From Peptostreptococcaceae bacterium oral taxon 113 str. W5053 (GTDB lineage: Bacteria > Bacillota > Clostridia > Tissierellales > Peptoniphilaceae), in contig KI259749.1 of NCBI GenBank assembly GCA_000467935.1, positions 1-35,432 of the forward strand: DNA of 35,432 nucleotides. The letters are read 5' to 3'. Each line of letters starts with the position of its first letter. Positions within the stretch are counted from its first letter, which is position 1. The notes below the pieces were generated by a model. That model was given only the letters and a program-made list of their open reading frames with translations, was not told where the DNA came from and did not search any database. Both the position numbers and the translations under genes were made by a program. This document shows positions 18,001-24,566 of this stretch, in pieces.

Positions 18001-18165
18001 TCCATTTCCCTTACCGAGCTTGCAAAAGCAGTGAAAACAGAGAATCGCAGTTCTGATGAACCGGAGGAAAAACCGTCTATCAGAGCGCAACTAAATGAAG
18101 CACAGAAAAATCCTGCACAGAAAAAACACAACACGAAAACAAAAAATCATGAATTGGAGGTATGA
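15097..18165 (+). CDS. ArdC-like anti-restriction multidomain protein with YodL-like region
   Basis: A 1022-aa protein. Residues about 15-120 match the ArdC N-terminal ssDNA-binding domain (FHHYSFNNTMLIALQKPDA, FGAWKNNHGRTVKKGEKGI). A zinc metallopeptidase-like HEIAHAKLH motif follows near residue 225, as in ArdC. The rest holds further mobile-element domains: an LPD/YodL-like beta region near 345-400, a helical central domain, and a C-terminal region with FGYREAPEFL (YodL-like). ArdC proteins protect incoming single strands from restriction. ATG 15097 follows AAAGGAG; the ATG at 15079 overlaps that site. The gene lies directly after repeat copy 1. Confidence 0.8.
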   Translation: MPYMEKTEETKEVQPIILTSENQKDRLKEITDRLEQGILEVFESERYKEYLRIMSKFHHYSFNNTMLIALQKPDASLIAGFGAWKNNHGRTVKKGEKGIRIIAPAPFKVKQEMERLDPKTNMPVIGADGNALTEEKEITIPAYKVVSVFDVSQTEGRELPSIGVNELTGNVSQYEDFFAALKKASPVPIALEHIEGSAHGYYHLAEKRIAIDDDMSELQTLKTAIHEIAHAKLHDIDLNAPKEEKKKRPDQRTREVEAESVAYTVCQHYGLDTSDYSFGYVAGWSSGKELTELKGSLETVRLAASELIDSIDEHFQELQKARENELSENKAEPFLQEEKQEAAYHLESGNYLYIQVSETGYDYTLYQPDFTDLDGGQLDTPEISIEKARDEILKMHELSGKESEEISVNDFEQMQEAISQERQTREKVRYYPINEAAAKRAKEMNSFSDYTLGSATLEYKSLVDQATEIAKSQKEKVDPSFHDKIDALLDTYAKRLAANMNNGFAIDARVPSVLIAGGSNFPVRKKEKQNAARDKNFSEWKEIQGLLEKIRSTGMGGISADDPDAVKKLNAKLEKLTKAQETMKAVNAYYRKHKSLDGCPELDREAIEKLKARMEIRGIQDKPYPSWALSNNNAEIRRIKTRIQSLSVNKETLYTSWDFAGGKAEINIKDNRLQLFFEEKPDSKIRDELKANGFRWSPKASAWQRQLNSNAMYAADSISSIKPLTGERVTELQRKFRMKGKKEAAHEYIYKIREDPEKEDKKESCRLEAYLVKEDGKTSCEILYSGTKECCTELLDEVHSGKLTREQVKELYAKTENTEPEKDTFRIYQLKRGEKTRELQFESYECLKESGQVLNPENYVKVYEAELTKGLSLEDIYTRFNVDHPKDFYGHSLSVSDVVVLHKDGKDSAHYVDRFGYREAPEFLKPENYLKAAEQSTEQNYNMIDGIVNNTPPAPTVDELEQKVKAGESISLTELAKAVKTENRSSDEPEEKPSIRAQLNEAQKNPAQKKHNTKTKNHELEV

Positions 18166-18167
18166 AA

Positions 18168-18374
18168 ATGAATCCTTTTACAGTAGAAGAAATGAATTTA
18201 CTTGCTATTTACAAGGGAGAATCCAAAGAGGAAGTAACGGAGAAAATAGCATTCGCACTTTCTTTTATGGACAGCGATATGCGGGAGCTTGCAAAGCGCA
18301 CAGTCAAAAAGGTAAACAGCTTATCCGATAAGGAATTTGCCACGCTCTCCATTGAACCCGCCGATGAAATATGA
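18168..18374 (+). CDS. TnpW-family small protein
   Basis: A 68-aa acidic protein (MNPFTVEEMNLLAIYKGESK...) resembling the transposon-encoded TnpW family found in Tn1549-like elements. Function unknown; no motif for catalysis or DNA binding is obvious. ATG 18168 is preferred, 7 bases after GGAGG; ATG 18162 abuts the ribosome site. It sits at the end of the ArdC-like gene and overlaps the next gene by 4 bases. Confidence 0.7.
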   Translation: MNPFTVEEMNLLAIYKGESKEEVTEKIAFALSFMDSDMRELAKRTVKKVNSLSDKEFATLSIEPADEI

Positions 18375-18736
18375 GAAAAGCAAAATCGCTTTCCCCTAAA
18401 CAGGTAAAGCGTGTCCATCGTCTTGTAAGAAAAGAATGCTGTAACTTTGATAACGGAAACTGCATTTTACTTGATGACGGAGAGCCTTGCCCCTGCCCGC
18501 AGCTGATTTCCTGTTCGCTTCTTTGCAGGTGGTTTTCTGATGCGGTTCTTCCGCTTGACAGGGAACTATTTGCAGAGCTTTATGCCCCGGAAGAAAAACG
18601 CCGCTGCACAGTATGCGGCTCCCCTTTTGCTTCAAAATCCAATCATGCGAAATATTGTCCTGATTGCAGAAAGAAAATCACAAGAAAGCAGGCGGCGGAG
18701 CGTATGAGGAAAAAGCGTAGCCTTGTTACGAAATAG
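18371..18736 (+). CDS. Cysteine-rich VLP-domain protein
   Basis: A 121-aa basic protein of the cysteine-rich VLP family: AVLPLDRELFAELY after a Cys cluster (CCNFDNGNC, CPCPQLISCSLLC), then a C-terminal zinc-finger-like CTVCGSPF...YCPDCR and a Lys/Arg-rich tail. A regulatory or nucleic-acid-binding role is plausible but unproven. It starts in the ATGA overlap with tnpW and ends just before a bidirectional terminator. Confidence 0.78.
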   Translation: MRKAKSLSPKQVKRVHRLVRKECCNFDNGNCILLDDGEPCPCPQLISCSLLCRWFSDAVLPLDRELFAELYAPEEKRRCTVCGSPFASKSNHAKYCPDCRKKITRKQAAERMRKKRSLVTK

Positions 18737-18863
18737 AGAGTGTAAATACCTTGCACAATCTTGTTTTTTAGGAGCTTTTCAGCTTAAGACAGGGATTGAT
18801 ACCTATACCCTTAAAAATGAGGTTTTACTGCGTAACATAAAGAAAATCTATCCAAAGAAAAAT

Positions 18864-18912
18864 GGACACGACAGCTATGAACTTGTGGTTGCCGTGTCCG
18901 CTATTTTTATTT
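18864..18912. terminator. Bidirectional terminator between converging genes
   Basis: GGACACG (18864-18870) pairs with CGTGTCC (18893-18899), followed by GCTATTTTTATTT. The 3' part overlaps the end of the leftward DUF3800 gene. The stretch 18737-18863 also contains the repeat partner of 281-393 and no gene. Confidence 0.6.
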
Positions 18913-20025
18913 CATAGATAAAATAATTTTAACCTTTTCAATCTCATAAAAATTTGCAGTGAAGTGAATAAAAGCTAAACATTTTCTCTCGGATTTCTCT
19001 ATTAAGGACTTTAGTAGTGATATATTTTCTCTCTGCATATCATTTAGTCTTATAGTTTCGTTTATAATTTCCGAGTTGCTTTTAGAATTTGCATATAGAA
19101 ACAATTTTCCTAAAAGACCAATAATGACATCAGATAATTGAATCCATTGATTGCTTTCAGATTTAACGAAAACGTAATTGCGAAGTATTTGATTATCAAT
19201 GCTAATAGGAAAAGCCTTTAATTTATTTATTATCTCTACTTCTTCATCAAAAATATGTTGTGAATATGGGAACATATAAATAGGCTCAATATATAGGCTT
19301 TCATATCCATCCATTAAAATCAAATCTTCATTGTTGCTTAAAAAGCAAAGATTTTCCTTTTTCTGAGAGGCTTTTAATAACTGACGAACTGATTCTAATC
19401 CAAAATCTTCTTGTTCATTTTCAACATTTATGTTTTCTATCCAAGCAATGAAGTCTTCACAAAATGGCTGCACATTATCAGACTGTATATTCGGATAATT
19501 ATATTTCAGAAAAACAGAATGAATATAATCAATATCTGCATTGATATATTTATATAAAGTGTTTTTCATGAGATTGATGTAATCAGGTGGAAGCATAGAA
19601 AACTTTGTATCATCAACTAATGAATCAATTATATCTACAATACCGAAATATAAATTATTCATTGCCATAAAATGTACATATACTTCATTTTCAATAATCC
19701 ATTTTAGTAAAAGTTGTAATTTAGGTGATTTTACACATTCAAGGAAAGTTTTACCGGGTGCGATATGTTGACGTTTGATCTCTTTTACATTGGATTGCAA
19801 TTTGAACGACTGAAATAATTTGTCAAGGCTAAACTGTCTGTTTTCACCTTCATAAACAAGCCCACCTATAACAAAATCTTCATCTTTTGATGAGTTGAAA
19901 TCTTTTTCAGTAATTCTAAACTTTCGAGAATTATTAGTTTCATCATAATAGAATGTATAGGTATCATCCATTCCTGATAAACCTGAAAATTCTATTGCTA
20001 ATTTACGGATGTCAGTATAGTCCAT
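18907..20025 (-). CDS. DUF3800-domain protein (RNase H-like fold)
   Basis: A 372-aa protein with the DUF3800 signature: an N-terminal TFYYDETN strand carrying the conserved acidic pair, a middle GGLVYEG, and a C-terminal QWIQLSDVIIGLLGK where the family has its second conserved Asp. DUF3800 proteins are predicted RNase H-fold nucleases and occur in mobile elements and defence islands; function is otherwise unknown. It is markedly AT-rich and leftward, unlike the conjugation genes, so it is probably cargo. Start ATG 20025 has AGAAAGGTG upstream. It follows a small membrane-protein gene by 19 bases. Confidence 0.75.
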   Translation of the reverse strand: MDYTDIRKLAIEFSGLSGMDDTYTFYYDETNNSRKFRITEKDFNSSKDEDFVIGGLVYEGENRQFSLDKLFQSFKLQSNVKEIKRQHIAPGKTFLECVKSPKLQLLLKWIIENEVYVHFMAMNNLYFGIVDIIDSLVDDTKFSMLPPDYINLMKNTLYKYINADIDYIHSVFLKYNYPNIQSDNVQPFCEDFIAWIENINVENEQEDFGLESVRQLLKASQKKENLCFLSNNEDLILMDGYESLYIEPIYMFPYSQHIFDEEVEIINKLKAFPISIDNQILRNYVFVKSESNQWIQLSDVIIGLLGKLFLYANSKSNSEIINETIRLNDMQRENISLLKSLIEKSERKCLAFIHFTANFYEIEKVKIILSMK

Positions 20026-20044
20026 AAAAACACCTTTCTGAAAT

Positions 20045-20377
20045 TTATTCTTTTACAAGCCTGTATATCGTAAGAGGAATATACCACGCTGCAACAAGAA
20101 GCTGCCATACAATCACGATACAGCCGATCAGTCCACCTACAATGATATTTACGGCAAATATTCCTACGGTTGCGGTGAAGTCATGATTTACAGGAATCAG
20201 CCATAAAAACATTCTTCTAATGCCGAATGGAACGCCGCAAAACAACCATATATAGAAATAGTTTGTTTCTCCGTTTTGAGTAAATATATTTTTCCCAAAA
20301 TAAAAGAGGATGGCTATCAGAATAACAGGTATTATTACCTTCTTAAAAAAATCTTTCCATATTTCTCCACGTGTCAT
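20045..20377 (-). CDS. Small three-helix membrane protein (possibly DUF6050)
   Basis: A 110-aa protein with three hydrophobic segments (about residues 13-28, 41-62 and 68-105) and charged ends (MTRGEIWKDFFKK at the start, YRLVKE at the end). It resembles small ICE proteins listed as DUF6050, recalled rather than checked. An AAAAAGGAGCTG ribosome site precedes the ATG. It lies 19 bases before the DUF3800 gene on the same strand, so the two probably form a two-gene unit. Confidence 0.65.
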   Translation of the reverse strand: MTRGEIWKDFFKKVIIPVILIAILFYFGKNIFTQNGETNYFYIWLFCGVPFGIRRMFLWLIPVNHDFTATVGIFAVNIIVGGLIGCIVIVWQLLVAAWYIPLTIYRLVKE

Positions 20378-20492
20378 AATATCAGCTCCTTTTTCTGCGG
20401 GAACTGTTTTCTGTCCTTAAATGTATTGTCTATCCCGTTTCTTTAGTTAGTCTTATCATACCATGAAATATATATCCCATCCACAGAAAGAA

Positions 20493-21836
20493 TCATTCAA
20501 GGCTCTTTGTAAGTTCTCTGCCTGTATCTTCTCTTTGAATAATCCGGTCAACATTCTGCTTGATCCGCTGATATTCTTTGACTTTCTTTTTCAGCTTTCC
20601 GTATTCGGAATACAAGGTTTCTTTTTTCTTTTGCAGGGAAGTATATTCTTTCTGCAAAGCGGAAAGATCCGGAAGTTTTGTAATTCCTGCTTTCTTTAAT
20701 GCCTTTGCCGCAGCTTCATAAAGAATCAGGTTGCTTTCGTGCTTCTTCCTATATGCTTCCTTATCCTTTGCCTTGATATATCCTCTGTAAACATTCTTTG
20801 TTTTTTGATAAGTAGAAAGGTGTTTTATCATAACAGCCATATCGAAAAGCTTCTTTTCCGCCTGCTTTAAGCTGTCTGCTGTCTGTTCACTGTCAAGAAC
20901 CATTTCGTCTATACGCGTTATTAAATCCTCATACTGCATAATGTTATTTTCTGTAAGGAAATTCATTGTCTTTGCCGCCTGTTTCAGATTGTGGATCTTC
21001 GCCCAATGCTCATATCCCGTCGATTGCTGTGCCTTGATATTGTTTTCCATGTCAATCAACAGAGATATTCCGTTCTCCTGTGTCAGTTTCTTTCCGGTGT
21101 GGTTCTTAATTCCTGCAATGCGTTTTCTGATTGCTTCTTCCGTATAATCTGCTCCGAGCGTTTTCAGTCTTGTAAATCGTTCTTGTCCGGGTGCTCTGCA
21201 GGAAACATATTTACCGCGTTTGATTTCATAGCCGGAAGCTTGAAGCTTATGTAAAAGCTCTTCAAAATCCGTTACCTGAGGAATAAGGAGATTGACCGTT
21301 TCTTTAAGCTTTCCTTTCCAGTTTGTACCTGTCTTTGCCGTTTGATACTCAATATAGCTTTTTCCTTTTCGTCCTTTTTCCGGAGTGATAACCGATAAGC
21401 CGTTTTCATAGCATAGACGGTCGCTGATATTTCTTATTCCGTAATAGCTTCTTTTATTGGAATTATATTTGTGATAGTCCACGAAATTTACGGCACAAAA
21501 AATAATGTGATTATGGACATGACCTTTATCAATATGGGTGGTAAGAACATACTCATACCGACCTTTTGTTACGGCGTCTGCAAGCTGTTTTCCAATCTCA
21601 TGGGCTTTCTCAAAACTGACTTCTCCCGGCTCAAAGGACTGTATCAGGTGATGGGCTAAATTGTTTCCTTTATCAAGTGCCTGTGAAAGCGTAAATGCAA
21701 ATTCAATATCTGCGGTTTCATAGCTGCAGCCGAAAGATGATACAAGCATTTTATCATCAGTTTTATCGGGGTTTTGGATATATTCAAGAGCTTTTTTCAG
21801 TGTGCTTTTAATAGGCTTAATCTTTGTAACCGCCAT
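20493..21836 (-). CDS. MOBP-type relaxase
   Basis: A 447-aa relaxase that nicks oriT and pilots the strand. The metal-binding motif III is HIDKGHVHNHIIF near residue 105; Tyr19 in ALEYIQNP is the likely nucleophile of motif I; AHHLIQSFEPGE is motif II-like. The C-terminal half is long coiled coil (KKLFDMAVMIKHL to the end), with Lys-rich helices. The N-terminus overlaps mobC by 40 bases. Leftward orientation, opposite the transfer operon, is usual for Tn1549-like elements. Confidence 0.92.
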   Translation of the reverse strand: MAVTKIKPIKSTLKKALEYIQNPDKTDDKMLVSSFGCSYETADIEFAFTLSQALDKGNNLAHHLIQSFEPGEVSFEKAHEIGKQLADAVTKGRYEYVLTTHIDKGHVHNHIIFCAVNFVDYHKYNSNKRSYYGIRNISDRLCYENGLSVITPEKGRKGKSYIEYQTAKTGTNWKGKLKETVNLLIPQVTDFEELLHKLQASGYEIKRGKYVSCRAPGQERFTRLKTLGADYTEEAIRKRIAGIKNHTGKKLTQENGISLLIDMENNIKAQQSTGYEHWAKIHNLKQAAKTMNFLTENNIMQYEDLITRIDEMVLDSEQTADSLKQAEKKLFDMAVMIKHLSTYQKTKNVYRGYIKAKDKEAYRKKHESNLILYEAAAKALKKAGITKLPDLSALQKEYTSLQKKKETLYSEYGKLKKKVKEYQRIKQNVDRIIQREDTGRELTKSLE

Positions 21837-22126
21837 ATCTCTTTTAATGCTCCTTTGATTTCTTCTATATCTTCCGGATACACGTTCCCCGTTGTATTTG
21901 TTCTCCTTGCAATCTGATTGATATTAACCCCGATTTTTTGAAGCTCTGCTGTCATTTTCTTTATATCGCTGTGGTCGATTTGAATGATATATCCGTCTAT
22001 TGCCATTTTCCGAAGGTACGCTTCCATGTTGCTTGTAGGCACCTGTTTCATCTTTTCTTCTATCAAAGTGCGTTCTTCTTCCGTAACACGGAATTTAATC
22101 TGTATATTTCTTTTTCTATTTTCCAT
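21797..22126 (-). CDS. mobC: MobC-like relaxosome accessory protein
   Basis: A 109-aa ribbon-helix-helix-type protein: IQIKFRVTEEERTLIEEKM at the N-terminus and the MobC signature LQKIGVNINQIARRTNTTGN in the C-terminal half. It binds oriT DNA and assists the relaxase. ATG 22126 with AAAGGAA upstream is preferred; a TTG two codons earlier is possible. The structured repeat at 22159-22255 lies directly upstream. Confidence 0.88.
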   Translation of the reverse strand: MENRKRNIQIKFRVTEEERTLIEEKMKQVPTSNMEAYLRKMAIDGYIIQIDHSDIKKMTAELQKIGVNINQIARRTNTTGNVYPEDIEEIKGALKEIWRLQRLSLLKAH

Positions 22127-22158
22127 AGGCAAAATTCCTTTCCGTTTTCATAGAGGGT

Positions 22159-22255
22159 TTGGGATACTTCCCAACAAGCAAAATCTCTATCTCCGGAACT
22201 GCGGAAAAAAGAGATTTTTTACGGAAAGGGTACCCCTTTCCTATGCTTGCTATTC
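22159..22255 (-). other. Candidate oriT / structured repeat copy 2
   Basis: Directly upstream of mobC. On the minus strand it repeats copy 1 with 41 identical bases (22215-22255). Stems: AACAAGC (22173-22179)/GCTTGCT (22245-22251); GGAAAGGG/CCCTTTCC (22223-22241, loop TAC); AAAATCTCT/AGAGATTTT (22180-22188/22210-22218); TTGGGA-TACT-TCCCAA (22159-22174). Dyads next to mobC are the expected form of an oriT. The nick position is not known. The rest of 22256-22440 shows no gene. Confidence 0.6.
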
Positions 22256-22456
22256 CACTTATTCCTTAATCTCTACAACAATGGAAAGTTGCTTTTTGCC
22301 AAAAATTCAAAAATCCAAATTTCTTGAAAAAACTTCAAAAGGTAGGTATGGAGAAATAAAATTTCATAGAGAGTTGGGATGATAATCAAACTTGATTTTC
22401 GTGCAAAGATTTTTATGATGATAGTTTTCATTGATAAAGTTTGTAGGTTTGTCAAA

Positions 22457-22526
22457 TAAAAATAACACTGCTATCTTGACAAGGGTGTAAATTTAGGTAT
22501 AATAAAAATAGCACCGCTATTTTTAT
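22457..22526 (+). promoter_or_regulatory. tetR promoter with twin operators
   Basis: TTGACA (22476-22481), a 16-bp spacer and TATAAT (22498-22503) form a consensus promoter. A perfect 11-bp-arm inverted repeat with a 3-base centre lies at 22502-22526 (core TAGC-ACC-GCTA). A near copy (TAAAAATAACACTGCTAT) begins at 22457, exactly 46 bp upstream. The two bracket the promoter, so self-repression by the TetR product is likely. Confidence 0.8.
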
Positions 22527-22541
22527 AAAAAGGAGTTCATA

Positions 22542-23153
22542 ATGAGTAAAAGCGACGATACAAAACAATTGATTTTGGATACGGCAAAAATCGAGTTCAT
22601 GGATAAGGGTTATAGTGATGCTTCGGTTCGTAACATTGCAAAACAAGCCGGACTGACCACCGGAGCAATCTTTCGATATTTTGCTGATAAGGAAAGTTTG
22701 TTTGCGTCACTTGTTTCACCTGTAGCAGACCATATGTTGGAGTTATATCGCAAAGGTGAAAAAAGAGGATTTGATTCTCTAACAGATGGATGCCCTGAAA
22801 ACATGTGGAACATTTCGGAAGAGGTCATTTCTATGCTGGTGGAATACATTTTTGCTAACAATGATGCATTCTATCTGCTCATCAGCAAATCAGCGGGAAG
22901 TGCTTACGAAAACTTTGTAGATCAGCTTGTTGCGGAAAGAGAAAAGCAAACTTATGAATTTCAGCAGGAGATGATCCGGCGTGGTTACCCTTGCCGTGCG
23001 TTAACTCCGGATGAAATCCACGTTCTACTTAGTGCACAGTATTATGCGATCTTTGAGATTGTACGTCATAAGCTGGAAAAAGAGGAGGCACTTGACAGAA
23101 TACGCCTCATTGCGGATTTTTTTGGCAGTGCATGGAAATTGTACTTTGCGTAA
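22542..23153 (+). CDS. TetR-family transcriptional regulator
   Basis: A 203-aa repressor. The N-terminal HTH (SVRNIAKQAGLTTGAIFRYFADKESLF, written here to about residue 50) is canonical; the C-terminal ligand domain is of usual length but not recognisable to a ligand. ATG follows AAAAAGGAG. Twin palindromic operators surround its promoter, and it heads the ECF/ABC cassette, so it probably controls both itself and the transporter genes. The inducer may be the imported compound or a toxic chelate (inference). Confidence 0.9.
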   Translation: MSKSDDTKQLILDTAKIEFMDKGYSDASVRNIAKQAGLTTGAIFRYFADKESLFASLVSPVADHMLELYRKGEKRGFDSLTDGCPENMWNISEEVISMLVEYIFANNDAFYLLISKSAGSAYENFVDQLVAEREKQTYEFQQEMIRRGYPCRALTPDEIHVLLSAQYYAIFEIVRHKLEKEEALDRIRLIADFFGSAWKLYFA

Positions 23154-23171
23154 GGAGGTGTTTTTTTGTAC

Positions 23172-23190
23172 GTTAGTTAGCCTAATCTAA
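23172..23190 (+). promoter_or_regulatory. DtxR/IdeR-like iron-box dyad before the ECF operon
   Basis: GTTAGTTAGCCTAATCTAA matches the DtxR/IdeR consensus TTAGGTTAGSCTAACCTAA at 15 of 19 positions, including the perfect inner dyad TTAG-C-CTAA. It lies in the 88-bp gap between tetR and the S-component gene. It suggests metal-responsive control by a host DtxR-family repressor; binding is unproven. Confidence 0.5.
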
Positions 23191-23241
23191 CTTATCGCTT
23201 TGTGTATCCTACAGATCTATTTTTTGAAAGGAGTTATCTAT

Positions 23242-23856
23242 ATGAATACTACGACTGAAAAGAAAAAATTTGTTACACGAGATGTGATGGTGATTGCAGC
23301 CATGATGGTCTTGACCTTTGCAGTATACGGAGCCGTTGGCACGCTGACACTACCGTTTCCATTTTTCTACCTCTACCTTGCTGCCGGCATTCAGGAGTTT
23401 TTCTGCGCAACATTTTACCTCGTTGTTGCCAACCGTCTGAACAAACATGGGATTTTGCTGATTTGGAGTACTGTGTTTGGCATCATCAGCACTCTCGGAG
23501 GTTATGTGTTCCTGCTTCCTTATTTCTTGCTGGTAGGCGTTCTTTGCGAGCTTGTTATGCTTGGTAAGGACAGTTATCGGAAACCTTTGCGCAACGCTAT
23601 TGGTTGGTCTTGCTACGGGCTTGGTATGATTATCGGAAACGCTGTTCCAATTTGGGCAGCATGGGAAAGCTATGTGGCGAAGGCATCTACGGAGGGATTT
23701 TCAAAGGAAGTATTTGATATGCAACTGGGTATGCTCTCCAATCCGTGGCACATGATTGGAGCCTGCGCTATCACGGTGGTTCTTGCCTTACTCGGTTGCC
23801 TCTTCGGACAGCGGATTTTGAAACGCCATTTTCAAAAAGCCGGGATCGTGAAGTAA
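23242..23856 (+). CDS. ECF transporter S component, MptD-like
   Basis: A 204-aa integral membrane protein with about six hydrophobic segments, beginning VTRDVMVIAAMMVLTFAVYGA. The layout resembles MptD-family substrate-binding S components of energy-coupling-factor importers. It captures the substrate, which the sequence alone does not reveal; related ECF sets in the streptococcal sia operon (SiaFGH) and L. sakei have been linked to haem (from memory). ATG 23242 with GAAAGGAG upstream is chosen over the upstream in-frame start at 23200. The stop overlaps the next ATG (TAATG). Confidence 0.82.
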   Translation: MNTTTEKKKFVTRDVMVIAAMMVLTFAVYGAVGTLTLPFPFFYLYLAAGIQEFFCATFYLVVANRLNKHGILLIWSTVFGIISTLGGYVFLLPYFLLVGVLCELVMLGKDSYRKPLRNAIGWSCYGLGMIIGNAVPIWAAWESYVAKASTEGFSKEVFDMQLGMLSNPWHMIGACAITVVLALLGCLFGQRILKRHFQKAGIVK

Positions 23857-24557
23857 TGGGGGAAATAATAAACAACGGAAAAATAATTCGCCGTGTCAAT
23901 ATTTTTACATTGCTGATACTGTCCATCTGTGTTTGTACCGTAGCCTTTTTCTGCAAAAATATGTGGCTGCATATTGCTTATACGACTGCGTTGTTTTTGG
24001 TGATGGCGATATTCGGATGCTTAAAAACGGGATTAAAGTTTTTAATCTCTTTTCTCATCAGCTACGGATGGCTCATTTTCAATGTGCGATATGGGATCAA
24101 TATACCCTCTCCAATGCTCTTTACCTTTCTGATTGAGTTGATTCCCGTTTTTATGGCGGTCTACCTGCTTTCACAGGCACCGTCTGGCAAACTCACAACA
24201 GCGCTTCGGCAACTGCCGTTGCTATCCTCTATAAGGTTGACGGTGATTGTTATCTTGCGTTTTATTCCTACGGTCGCTTCGGAGTTTTCCGATGTGCTGG
24301 ACGCTATGAAAACACGAGGACTTATGCGTTCTCCTTTTCAAGTCATCTTACATCCTCTTAATACCTTTGAGTATGTGATTGTACCTATGGTCTTTCGTTC
24401 GCTAAAAATTGCGGACGAACTTGCCGCATCCAGTGTTGTCCGTGGGATTGAGAGCCCATATAAGAAAAAGGGTTACTATCTGAATAAAATGGCTGTAAGC
24501 GACGGCATTATGATCGTTTTGTTTGTATCAACAGCGATAATATGTATCTTATTGTGA
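23856..24557 (+). CDS. ECF transporter T component (CbiQ/EcfT family)
   Basis: A 233-aa membrane protein that couples the S component to the ATPase. Several membrane helices are followed by the two Arg-Gly coupling motifs: AMKTRG near residue 150 and SSVVRG near residue 195, which contact the ATPase. The ATG at 23856 overlaps the S-component stop; the longer in-frame extension into the S gene is not needed. It is directly followed by the ATPase gene, giving a self-contained S-T-A set. Confidence 0.87.
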   Translation: MGEIINNGKIIRRVNIFTLLILSICVCTVAFFCKNMWLHIAYTTALFLVMAIFGCLKTGLKFLISFLISYGWLIFNVRYGINIPSPMLFTFLIELIPVFMAVYLLSQAPSGKLTTALRQLPLLSSIRLTVIVILRFIPTVASEFSDVLDAMKTRGLMRSPFQVILHPLNTFEYVIVPMVFRSLKIADELAASSVVRGIESPYKKKGYYLNKMAVSDGIMIVLFVSTAIICILL

Positions 24558-24566
24558 GGTGAGAAA

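Noticed and set aside
22261..22440. Short ORFs between the oriT candidate and the tetR promoter
   Set aside because: No ribosome site or protein-like composition; region treated as noncoding.
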